Source of the DNA: Coriolopsis trogii
Taxonomy: Eukaryota; Basidiomycota; Agaricomycetes; Polyporales; Polyporaceae
Assembly: GCA_020543525.1 (NCBI GenBank)
Contig: JAHYIO010000033.1
Location: forward strand, 2,666,001-2,730,000
Length of the DNA stretch: 64,000 bases
Reading direction: 5' to 3'
A program made the translations under genes and the position numbers. This document shows positions 35,420 to 45,520 of this stretch, one piece after another. Position 1 is the first letter of the stretch; each line of letters begins with the position of its first letter. A model generated the notes under the pieces. The model ran no database searches and had not been told where the DNA came from. It saw only the letters and a list, made by a program, of their open reading frames with translations.

Positions 35420-37740
35420 CTAAGCCACGGGCGCAGTAGCCGCCTGGTCCCTCATCTCGACGTCACCCTCGAGCTCGCAGTCCTCGATCTCGCAGTCCTT
35501 GAGCGTCGCTCGCCCACCTGCAGTCGGAATGTTGCGGGGATCGTAGTCGGGGTTCTCGTTGTCCGAGTCTTCGTCGTCTGAGTCGCCTGCCAAGCCGCGA
35601 GCATAGCGCTCGGCTCCCGCCAGGATGACGTCCCACTGCTCGTCAGATATGTCAATGATGCTGCCCATGTACTCGTTCGCGGTCCGACCCCAGAGCGAGT
35701 CCGAGAATTGGCCTTGCTTGCCCCTGGGGGGTTTCCTGAACTCGCCGGTCGCCCAACACTTCAAAGCCCGCTCAATCTGGGATCTCGATAAGTACTCAGA
35801 AGAGGCGATGAGGAGGCGAGCATACTGCGGTAGTTGCGAGTGCAAGAGCGTTGCACGGGTGGTCACGGATCTCCTCTGCGGACATCTTGATGCGCGTCAA
35901 GTGATAGCCCATGACGGAGAGGATGAGTTTGTTGCGATAGGCACCATATGCCTTCTGAAAAAGGGAAGACCGTGAGCGATCGCACTCAGCACGAAGACGC
36001 AATCATACCTGTTTGCCGTTGGGCAACGTCTCGACCTTCTCGTAGCGGAACGGATAGGTATCCGAGAGGGCCCACTCAACCCAATCAGCCCGATCCTCAG
36101 GTGTTTTGAAGCGCTTGGAGCGCATGAACTTCTCGACCACATTGAGAGCCGCAACTCCAACACCTGCACGATAATCGGATATCTTCTGCTTGGCCTGGTG
36201 TAGAGACCGGTTGGTACACGAGGTGTTTGTTGAGAGGACAGCAACGGCAGGAGATGGATAGAAAGAGATGACACTCACCAAATCGAAGAATGCGTGACGC
36301 GGCTCGACAATAATATGGAGCTCAGGCCACACGTCGTCGGCGATCTTCTGCATGACAGCCGGGTAATGGAGACCGTACAGTTGCCATGGCCCGTTTGTGT
36401 TGTTCATAGTCGCGTTGATGAGCTTGGGGATGAATTCATGAGTGAAGCGACCGACAAGCGGCCCGAGCATCTGCCTGATCTGGCCGGCGTCGTTTGTGCC
36501 GAGGGCATCATCGTCGGAGAGGCCGGGGACGTCTGCGGAGCGGTTGCCAGAGGTCGGAACTTCAGAGGCGACATCTACAGTCCTGATGGCTACGAAACTC
36601 TGACCGTGCCATGCGCAGAGCATAGGGGTGAGTCACAGAACAGGGCGAGAAACATACCATATGGGTTACCTGTGCAGTCTTACGCTCAGCCGCAGAATGA
36701 TGCGGCATAGACTCCAGATTGCGGCGATCAGTCGCCAGCTGCTCAGCCGTCTCATCTTCACCATATCCTCCGAAAACCTGTTGTATCCCAACCTCCGGTT
36801 CATCTTCGACGTGATCGTCCTGGTCCCCGACAGTGGTAGAAAGAGACAAGCCGAGCTGAGACGTCACTGGAGGCTCGGAGGCACTTCCCATGATGTTGGG
36901 AAAGGATGAGTCGTCCGGAGCGCTAGACTGGGAGGCTGGAGCTGTGGGAGCCGGAGGGAGCGTCTTCCCCTTCTTGGTAGGTGGCATGGCGAGGCTGTCA
37001 AACAAGCGGTGAGAGTTTATATGAAACAATAGCGTCTCGCGTTCTTACTTCATCCTCTCATTGTCGTCGAACGTATCCCCTATGTGACGCTTCTGGTTGA
37101 CACAGACGGTTGACACTGACGAAGGGTGAACATTCTCTTTTTGCGCAACAGCTTGCTGTTCAGCGTTCAAGTTGACGGCGTCCCGGTAAGCTTCGAACTG
37201 AGCGCGGGTGAGCTTGGTGACACGAGGCTGAGCTTTGTTGTCCAGGGATGCGCGAGGCTTTGAGCCCGGAATGATCGTGGTTTCTTGAGAAAGGACAGTG
37301 GTACGACCAGTACTCACTGCCTTTTTGGCTGCTCCGCCGGTAATCAGCACGCAAGTAATATGTTAGAGATTCAATGTAAGATCACCTTGGGCCTCCATGC
37401 CAGAGTTCTTGACAACGCTGGAAGTTCGGGTGTCAATGGGCCCGGAGCGAGTAGCACCTGAGGTACGAGAACTCCCTGCTGATATGGCGACTGGACGTGA
37501 AGGTGGGCGTGAAGAGGCTCTCGTGTGCTCGATCTCTTGCTCTTTGAGCTTGGCGTCGAGTTCGGCGAGAGTCTTCATTGCCTCTTCACGCGACTTGAGA
37601 AGAGCCTTTCGCTGTGCTTCAAGGTCAGCACGCTCAGCGGCGACCTGAGCAGACGAGCGGCGGGTTGTCTTCTGCTTGAGAACAATGTCACCTGGATGCA
37701 GGTTGGCCTTTGCACGACGAGGGCGAGCAATAGAAGACAT
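35420..37740 (-). CDS. DUF6532-like protein carried by the transposon
   Basis: Read from ATG 37740 to TAG 35420 with about six introns. The N-terminal third is Arg/Lys-rich with a coiled-coil-like stretch (AAERADLEAQRKALLKSREEAMKTLAELDA, given here only by position, ~35-64) and a low-complexity linker. The C-terminal half carries blocks that I associate with DUF6532: GLHYPAVMQKIADDVWPE, VVEKFMRSKRF, TPEDRADWVEWALSDTYPF, then HPCNALALATTA joined by splicing to IERALKCWATGEF, and FSDSLWGRTANEYM. A very acidic tail follows. Its function is unknown. Because it sits inside the inverted repeats and shares a promoter region with the transposase, an accessory role in transposition or host interaction is possible but not shown. 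Confidence 0.75.
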
Positions 37741-37988
37741 GGTGTTTCAGTATATGGGAAGCGAATAGAAGGGGCCCCGGGAAGATGGAGGTTCAAAAAA
37801 AAGGGATGACGCGTCAGCCGTTGCGACGGGGGCCTGCTGAGTGGACGACGCACGGGCCAAGGGCATCGGAGCTCGTCGGACCCACTGGTTCCCGGGGCTG
37901 CGTGTCTTCATTTGGATATGACGCATCACGCTCTTACTCTCTCTAACCCCTTGGATTCATTTTATACTCTTACTTTCCCTTCTGCTCG
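37741..37988. promoter_or_regulatory. Divergent promoter inside the transposon
   Basis: 248 bp separate the two start codons of the element's genes. The last 60 bp before 37989 are C/T-rich with tttatactc (37960-37968), which may mark transcription initiation for the transposase. Confidence 0.5.
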
Positions 37989-40900
37989 ATGCAACGACGA
38001 CTTCCTGTGCGGAAGACACTCACACCGCGCACTATCAAGTGCCCGCATTGTATCAAACCGCAAAGGTGGTTCAAAGATCTCTCGGGCCTCACCCAGCACC
38101 TCAACACAATCCACACAAACCTTATCCGTGCACCGAGTCCCCCTACCCCCACAAGAACCGTTCCCGGCCTTTACGACTGGGAAGGAGATGGTTTCGAGCG
38201 CGTAGACCCAGTGGAGAACCTGGAGAGAGATGCTACAGAGATCATTCGGGAGTTTCATACACATTTGACTGGTGCGTCTCTATTCAGTGAATTGGCACGC
38301 ACATACCGACGTATCAGCCCAACTATACCAGCCAAGCCTTGTGATGAACATGGTAATTTTCTGCCAGACGGAGCCCCTCCTCCCCCACGTACATCAGCAC
38401 AGAATCACGATTGGTTTCCGTTCAACGATCGCGTCGAGTTTGAACTTTCAGTCTTCTTGTACCAGAGAGAACAAATGTCTGCTGGAAACATATCAACGCT
38501 CATGGAGCTTTGGGCCGCAAGTCTCGCCCGACATGGAGCACAACCTCCATTCGCCAATGCAGCCGACATGTATGCGACCATTGATGCGATAGCTCTGGGA
38601 GATGTGCCATGGAAATGTCTCAAAGGCCGGTACCATGGTGAGCGACCGGACGGCCCTGTGCCCTCTTGGATGGACACCGAGTATGACGTATGGTTCCGAG
38701 ACCCACACGACCTTCTTCTACGCCTCCTCGCAAACCCTGACTTCGATGGTCAATTCGACTACGTCCCATATCGTGAGTTTTCTCATCACGGAACACGAAG
38801 GAGATATAGTCACTTCATGTCCGGTGACTGGGCCTTCCGTGAGGCGGTACGTCTAAACACTATAGACCAGGCTTCACTACAGGACGTTGCTGATTAGCAA
38901 AACTAACTAGGATCTCATTGCAAAGGAAGTGCCAGCCTCGGAAGGGGCCATGCTTGTCCCCATCATTTTCGGGAGCGACAAGACGACCGTCTCCGTTGCC
39001 ACCGGTCAAAACGACTACTACCCACTCTACATGACCTTCGGCAATGTCCACAACAATGTACGACGCGCGCATCGCGACGCCGTCGTCCTTGTTGCGTTTT
39101 TAGCCATTCCCAAAGGTGGGTTGATGCGACAACCTCGCATTCCTGCAAGAGCCCAATGTTCAATAGCCTCACTTCTCTAGGTGACCGAAAGGACTCAGAC
39201 TCGACGTTGTTCCGGAAATTTCGTCGTCAACTCTTCCATACCAGCCTCTCCGCAATATTCTCCTCACTTCGACCGGGAATGACTACCCCTGAGGTAGTCC
39301 GCTGCCCAGATGCGCATTTCCGAAAGGCCGTCTGGAGTTTTGCTGCTTATATTGCAGATTACATTGAGCAAGTCCTCGTCGCATGCATTGTACAGGGCTG
39401 GTGTCCAACGTGAGTCCGCATACTACGCTCCCTTCTAATCGTGATGTACTGACTCTACGAAGGTGTCTCAAGGATGCAAAGCATCTCGATGATCCTGAAC
39501 CAGGAGACAAGCGACTGCGTCCACGGATCGAGGGCTACATACGTACGTTCGAGCCCTCCATTCTATGGGACCAATATGGCATTGTTCACGATCTCGTGGT
39601 ACGTGTATATACAACACTCTCAGATGCTGTTTTGGTCGTTAATCCTCTCACTATTGCAGCCCTTTACGAACGACTTTCCACGTGCTGACATATACACCAT
39701 GCTCTCTGGCGACCTCCTTCACCAGCTCATCAAAGGCACTTTCAAAGACCATCTTGTTACTTGGGTCGGAGAATATCTCGTCAATGAGTATGGCGACTCC
39801 CGTGGCAAGGAGATTCTGGACGAAATTGACCGCCGGTGAGTTTGAACCATGACGCTTCCTGCACACATACCTGGCTGATTTAAACGACAAATCAATGCTA
39901 GCCTAGCACTCATTCCACCCTTTCCCGGCCTCCGACACTTTAAGCAGGGTCGGAATTTCAAGCAATGGACAGGGGATGATTCGAAAGGACTCATGAAGGT
40001 ATGTACGCATGGGTTCCTACATTACACACTCGATCATGCTCACCGTATTGAGCATTCCAGATTTATCTCTCGCCGATCAGGTCGCTCCTCCCACGCGACA
40101 TGGTTTGTACGATAGCATCTTTCCTCGAAGGATGCTATATTGTTCGTCGGGACGTTATCGATGATCTGAGCCTCACAGAATTTCGCGATGCACGAAGTCG
40201 GTTTCACCGCTATCGGACAATATTCAAGGATACCGGCGTCCGTCCCGACGGCTTCTCTCTGCCGCGACAGCACTCCTACGATCATTATGAGCAACACATC
40301 ACTAACTTCGGGGCTCCGAACGGTCTCTGCACGTCGATAACAGAGGCGAAGCACATCAAGGCAGTCAAGGAACCTTGGAGGCGGTCAAACCGCTTTGAGC
40401 CGCTTGGTCAAATGCTACTGACAAACCAGCGGCTTGACAAACTTTCTGCGGCTCAGGTCGACTTTGAGACACGGGGGATGTTGTCCGGGACGTGCCTTGG
40501 TGCTGTTCTCGCTGCCCTACAGGCGACCATCACCACGGAAGAGGATTCAAGCACCAAAAACGGCAGCGATGCTGACGACTACGCTGATGCATCAGAAGAT
40601 CTCGACTACTATCAAGATGACCCATATACAGACCCAGCTGAACCGGACAGTGTAGGCAGCGACAACGAAGGTGACGATGACGGCCATCAGTCACGCTCTT
40701 CTGGTGAGCAATCTGTCCCTGATTCTGTCGTTGACGGTCCGAGAGTTGGCGGCTTTGTTGTGCTCCCACTGAAGCCGCGTGAGTCCATGCTTTTCAGAGA
40801 ATCCCACTCCTTTCCGAGACTGACTTACTGTTATACAGAGTGCGGATACCCGAAGGATGTCGACGGTCTTGCGATACACATCAACACACCCCAACTTCCC

Positions 40901-41530
40901 ACTCTCATCGCACGCTTTCTATTCCAACAAAGTCACCCTGACGACCCTCTTCCCAACGACGACGGCCTTCTCCAGCCTTTGCCATGTGGCATTCGCGTGG
41001 ACGTTTTCCATTCAGCCATTGCAACGTTCTATGCGCCGAGCGACCCCTCTGGAGTTGGAGGGATGCATCGCGAGTACATCCGTGCTACGCCATCCTGGCG
41101 GAAAGGTCCTCCCCGATACGATTGCATCTTCGTGGGCAAGGACCCGTCACTCGAAGGCTTCCGGGGACTTAACGCGGCACGCGTGCGTCTCTTCTTTTCG
41201 CTGCAAATACCCCCTGACAACCTTAATGAGGACACCAACTCCGAGCCGAAGACCATCCCCTGCGCACTCGTTGAATGGTTCTCTGCTGTCGGCGAAGATC
41301 CGGACGAGGACACGGGGATGTGGAAAGTCGAGAAGGACTACTTCATTGACGGTGAGCTGATGCGCGACGTGATACACCTCGAGGCAGTGCTTCGAAGTGC
41401 CCATCTTGTACCCGATTTTGGCCCTGATCCTGTACCGTTACACCTCCACCAGCACGAGGTTTTGGACTATTACGATACCTTCTTTGTTAACAAGTACGCA
41501 GATCATCACTCACATGAGATTGCATTTTGA
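37989..41530 (+). CDS. Plavaka-type (CACTA-related) transposase
   Basis: Eight exons: 37989-38846, 38911-39115, 39181-39409, 39463-39598, 39660-39835, 39902-39998, 40061-40778, 40839-41530; 1,036 residues. The N-terminus has a C2H2 finger (CPHC..HLNTIH, residues 18-42) that could bind DNA. The core shows the Plavaka consensus: SHFMSGDWAF, IIFGSDKTTVSVATGQNDYYPLY, GNVHNNVRRAHRDAVVLVAFL, LWDQYGIVHDLV-PFTNDFPRADIY, LLHQLIKGTFKDHLVTWV, FKQWTGDDSKGLMK and SITEAKHIKAVKEPWRRSN. These contain the Asp and Glu residues expected for a DDE catalytic site. An acidic stretch (about 850) precedes a poorly conserved C-terminal part. No stop or frameshift is seen, so it may be active. The 60-bp intron 40779-40838 is in frame and stop-free. 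Confidence 0.9.
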
Positions 41531-41600
41531 TTCCACATGTACATTATGCTATACGACACCCGCTAATGACATTGATTTACGACTGTGGTGGACTCCGGGC

Positions 41601-41690
41601 CAGCCAATCCCAGCCGCGGCCAGCTGATCCCAGCTGCTCAGCACGTACCAGACGCGGTCAGCTCAATTCAGACCTCCCCAGACGTTCAGA
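41601..41690 (+). repeat. Right subterminal decamer-spaced CAG array
   Basis: CAG words start at 41601, 41611, 41621, 41631, 41639, 41649, 41659, 41669, 41679 and 41687, so eight... seven of nine gaps are exactly 10 bp and two are 8 bp. The bases between vary. It ends 14 bp before the right inverted repeat. Read inward from that end the words are CTG, matching the outermost words of the left array. Confidence 0.85.
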
Positions 41691-41703
41691 CCGGATCATT
41701 TCC

Positions 41704-41719
41704 GGACCTTTTCCTGATG
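41704..41719 (-). repeat. Right terminal inverted repeat of the transposon
   Basis: GGACCTTTTCCTGATG; perfect reverse complement of 34600-34615. Confidence 0.93.
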
Positions 41720-41875
41720 TATATACTTCCTTGCAGGTAGCAGCATTGTTGCACCACTCAAGTCTCCCATTGTGTGTCAAAGTCTACTCATGGCAATCCT
41801 AGAGCTCGCATTATGGCGTAAAGCCTTCCATATCATCAGTGCCAGGTTGTGAGGCTGCTCTTGCACGACCTAAGG

Positions 41876-43192
41876 TCATCGCATTCGTAATTTGAGTAGG
41901 TTAGTTTTATGATGGAGCAATTGTTTAAGACGTACGAGATGCCCCGCATCAGCTACAGTAGTGATGGATGCCATGTTTCGGCCTTGACTCGCGTCCGTGA
42001 AACCCGCCTTGACAAAAGCCGGGCTAAAACGCACGAACGAATCAGCGTCGCATACTACATAGAGCCTCAATGGGATGCATTTTGTACTCACACGACATCC
42101 TCTCGCTCTCCGAAAATACAGTGGACAGGTACGGCGGCGCACACATCTCGCAGGCGGTCGATGCTGTCGAATCCGTCTTCATGATATATATACCCGGTAG
42201 CCTCTTGGTCGCGCGTACAGCAAAGGGTTACGCCTTCGCGAAGGTTCGGATAGGTCGACGTTGGGAGATCGCGTAGGGCGTATTGCTATGAGCCAGCGTG
42301 AGTCTAGTCGGCAGCTGGGATACTAACATACGTTGACTTACAACAAACAAATCGAGGCAGCGCGGAGTCCATGAATTCCATGGTACGCGCTTGGACATCC
42401 ACTCGCGCGCACTATCGCGCGAGGGCCATACGTCTTTGCGAGTCTTCGCCATCCCAATGAGGATCTCCCAGGCCTTGCCTTTCCTAGTTGCACGAGCGAA
42501 GACCTGACGTGTCATGATCGGGGGCTCGACGAAGATGAGGGACGAGTACGGGAGACTGTCAGTGGCGTAGCCTAACGTTGAGAGTGACCTGGCAAAGAGA
42601 ATAAGGAGGGTGAGAATGTGTCCACGGAAACATCTAGGGACTATCTGAGCGGATACTCACATGACGGCGACGGAGGCAGAATGAGCGACACCGATTACGG
42701 ACGTTCCTTTGAGCAGACCAGACTTCAAAACTGCCTGGACGCCACGAGCATTCTGATGCGCAGCTGCGTAACAGTAAGCGGAGGAGGATTATAAGACGTG
42801 CAGCAAGATTCGCACTCAAGCCTTTCGGATGCTCGAGAAGTTTGAGGTCATTCAAGACAGCGGAACGTCCGTGGTTGGGTGAATCCATCGCCCAAGCCTC
42901 GACGATACAGAAGGTGTTGCGTTGCGCTTGGGCTTGCACCTCGAACAGATGTTCGATGGTCGGAATCCAGGCCTCCTTGTCTGCGCTCATGATATGAGTC
43001 ATTGGACGAAAGGCAAAAGGGAGACGTACGATACGAGACACCGTGTATGAATAGGAGCGAAACCCGCTCGCCGTTACAGCTCGATATGGCGTGAATGTGA
43101 CCTTTTGGCTGGTAGCGAATGAGAGCAATGTCTAGTCCCCCATCTTCTGCGGGCCCATTGACAACGAAGTCGGCTGAGTCTAGCGTGATCAT
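41876..43192 (-). CDS. Alpha/beta-hydrolase-fold protein 1
   Basis: Begins at ATG 43192 (MITLDSADFVV), first exon 43192-43035, about six exons, stop at 41876. Assembled blocks are LLFIHGVS-SADKEAWIPTIEHLF (oxyanion HG), FCIVEAWAMDSPNHGRSAVLN, VIGVAHSASVAVM (nucleophile elbow), SSLIFVEPPIM, WPSRDSAREWMSKRVPWNSW, VPVHCIFGERED (acid) and ADAGHLV (catalytic His). This is the cytosolic alpha/beta hydrolase type often annotated in fungi as toxin-biosynthesis-like or MhpC-like; the substrate is not predictable. The elbow reads A-H-S-A-S, without the usual glycines of G-x-S-x-G, while its relative at 56-57.6 kb has GHSAG. Its stop lies only 157 bp from the transposon's right end. Confidence 0.78.
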
Positions 43193-43612
43193 GGCTGAAG
43201 TCCAGGAGGCAGGAGGATGCGACGAGTTGTGATGAGGACCTCCGTGAAGACACAGAAGTAGCCGAGAGTGTTCGGTGTGTGATGGAGCGCCGCTGGAACC
43301 CAGCCCGCGCCAATGACATGTTTACATCTACCACCCCAAACGCATCTGGCCACAGCTTCTGTCCGCTACGCTCACTGAGCTTCGCTGATGAACCGTGCCT
43401 GCATGACTCACCCTTGTGCCGCCCAAGCGTACACAATCACTCACTCACGAAGCATGAGCGGTGCACCAACCGGCATTCTCGTCGCCGGTATATTCGGGAA
43501 TGATATTGGATAAGACACGTCGCATGATGGGAATCTGCGGTTTCAGGTCTATGAGGAATGGGGCTCTCATGGGTGTGTGCCCTTGGCCTCAGAACTCGGT
43601 CACGTTCTCCTT
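43193..43612. other. Intergenic; no gene recognised
   Basis: Upstream region of the hydrolase (minus) and downstream region of the decayed methyltransferase. Nothing recognisable in either strand. Confidence 0.45.
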
Positions 43613-44975
43613 CTAGGACAGAGAAATCCAGTCAGAACCACTCACCGGACGAGTGAAAGTCCAGCAGTTCAGAGTCGCGTACTCACGCGCAAAACCCACT
43701 TCATTGTAGACGCACATGTGATGCCACTTGCGCTTGAACGTGGTCCTCCTGGAGATCCTTTCTTCTGAAGTTCCTCGCCTAGAGTCTAGACAGAAGCAAA
43801 CGGAACCCGAGTGTTTTGTTTCAGTCAATTTCGGATGAAGACCCCACGAAACTGACGACTTACGGGGGCCGTGATCCTCGAGATGGTGGAATACGAAAGC
43901 GCCAGGTACAGCTTCCTGGACAACAACAGCGAGGCAGGTCGCGCTCGGGAGGTGGGAGTTAGGCTAGTGGTAGTGTGTAGCAAACCGTCGGCTCTGTCAG
44001 TCGCTGCAAGTCCAGCAATGATCAAAAGACGTACTTGTACTCCGTATAACGGTGTTTAGGTCGGGAGGTGGAGGTGATGATCACAGTCGCGCAGTCCTCT
44101 TTCAGCGCGCAGTCCACGATCTAACAGAATTCGGACATGGGGCGGGGTTCGACAGCCTGCCAGCGTAAGTCAGAAGGAATATCAATCCATGGCGACATCT
44201 CGGACTCTCTCGCAGCTTGCGAGGGCGTCAAATGTTTGTTCGAGCGACGGGGGAAGTGCAAAATAGTCGCACAAGTGGACGTGGACTCTGTCGCCCACTC
44301 CAGCCGCATGAGCCCGGTCTTGCGTCAGCTTGAGACACTCTGTAGGTAGCATCATGGTGTCCACCTGTGCAGCAACGTCTAAGGTGAAATGTCAACAATG
44401 CCGGCCCGCACCCCAATCGCGACAGCACCCCAACCAGTACCGAGTTCTGACAGCCGGTCTCCTGGCCGAGACAGTGCCTTCTTCAGTATATAGTATGTAT
44501 CTTTTGGTGTTGTGCGGCCTAGATCGCCGAGGGTGGGTTCGGAAGTGAGGTCTCCTTGAACGCCAGTCTCTTCGCTCAGGCTGCTCCATATCGCGTACGA
44601 GTACATCATCTCTCTGCAGCTGTCTGAGCTTACGCAGTGTCATCCTGCGTCCGGTGCACACCCATGGCCAGAGAAGCAATCATACCTGTGAAAAGTCGTT
44701 GAACGTGTTGTACGCTAGCTGAGGGGAACCGTGAGCGCAAAGGGATTAAGACCGGACGCCGGAGCTTACCACGTTGAGGTCTTCGAGAGGGTCTGCCGAC
44801 CGAGAGCGTTGATGGAAAGAGCAGAATAGCGCGATGGTGCGGTGTTGAGCGCTAGCAGGACACCCTTCGGTTTCCGGGTGCCGGGGGTCCCGGCCCCAGT
44901 CACCAGTATTCCAGACGCCCTTCTACGAGCGTCTATCTCCTTTCGACTCATGCCTGCAACTTTCGCAGTACGCAC
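43613..44975 (-). pseudogene. Decayed cyclopropane-fatty-acid-synthase-like methyltransferase
   Basis: Ordered fragments of the CFA synthase / SAM-methyltransferase family occur on the minus strand. They are YNTFNDFSQ, MMYSYAIWSSL..GVQGDLTSEPTLGDL, ILKKALSRPGDRLSELGTGWGAVAI (SAM motif I, ~44450), LKLTQDRAHAAGVGDRVHVHLCDYF, IVDCALKEDCATVIITSTSRPKHRYTEYK and FKRKWHHMCVYNEVGFA..YATLNCWTFTRP. They match the family from mid-protein to the C-terminus. However, the N-terminal third is missing, the conserved stretch after GDL is shortened, a stop interrupts the frame after the SAM motif (~44378) with only a 32-bp gap to the next block, and the IEMLEHVG region is degraded. I read it as a pseudogene. 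A heavily spliced but working gene is less likely. Confidence 0.6.
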
Positions 44976-45520
44976 TGTTTTTGTACTCGTCTATTTATGC
45001 TCATATTCCTATTTGTGGTGGGTGAAGAGCGGATTGGAATGTGCCAAGTCCGCCGCGCACACGAATCACTTGACGCTGCGAGTTTTGCCACCTGCGCTTT
45101 GGCCAAGGCCTGCGGTCATGTCAACATCCGGTGGGCCCAGCCCCCAGTATGATGGTTGTCGGAGCAGTCAAGGGACAGTTGTACTGCGAGATGCATTGCA
45201 AGCCACCCGGCGACCACGGAGTAACGGAGATAACCTTGGTATACGTCCTCCGATTTAGCGCTAACAGCTGTTCATGTGAGTCGACACACCACCAATCGGC
45301 TCCTGAACCTGCAACAGCTCAGTGATAAGCAGCCTCGGGCTTTTTGCGAACGTATTGGTTTGTGATGATCTGGAGGACAGGCTGTACGGTCCCAACTTCC
45401 ATCAAACCGGACCCGGTTTTATTACTCTCCTTGAGATGCCCTGCCCTTGCACCAGTCTTTGCTCACCTTCAGCATCCTTTTACAATTTCTCCCACTGGTT
45501 CATGTTTTTATCCGAGGGAC
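44976..45520. other. Intergenic; no gene recognised
   Basis: Lies between the decayed methyltransferase and the start of the first DUF6534 gene. No supported coding block. Confidence 0.45.

Larger units (their letters stand above)
34600..41719. mobile_element. 7.1-kb Plavaka-type (CACTA-related) transposon with two genes
   Basis: Bounded by perfect 16-bp inverted repeats, CATCAGGAAAAGGTCC at 34600-34615 and its exact complement at 41704-41719. Inside each end lies an array of about 10-bp-spaced CAG/CTG words, a layout like the subterminal transposase-binding repeats of CACTA elements. Two divergent genes fill the core: a DUF6532-like protein (minus, 35420-37740) and a Plavaka-type transposase (plus, 37989-41530), both without visible breaks. 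The stretch 34780-35419 holds no gene. If the true ends are the inner 13 bp (starting CAGG), the flanks share an AT dinucleotide that could be a 2-bp target duplication; this is weak evidence. The left edge interrupts a P450 hinge. Intact ends and genes suggest a fairly young copy. Confidence 0.88.
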
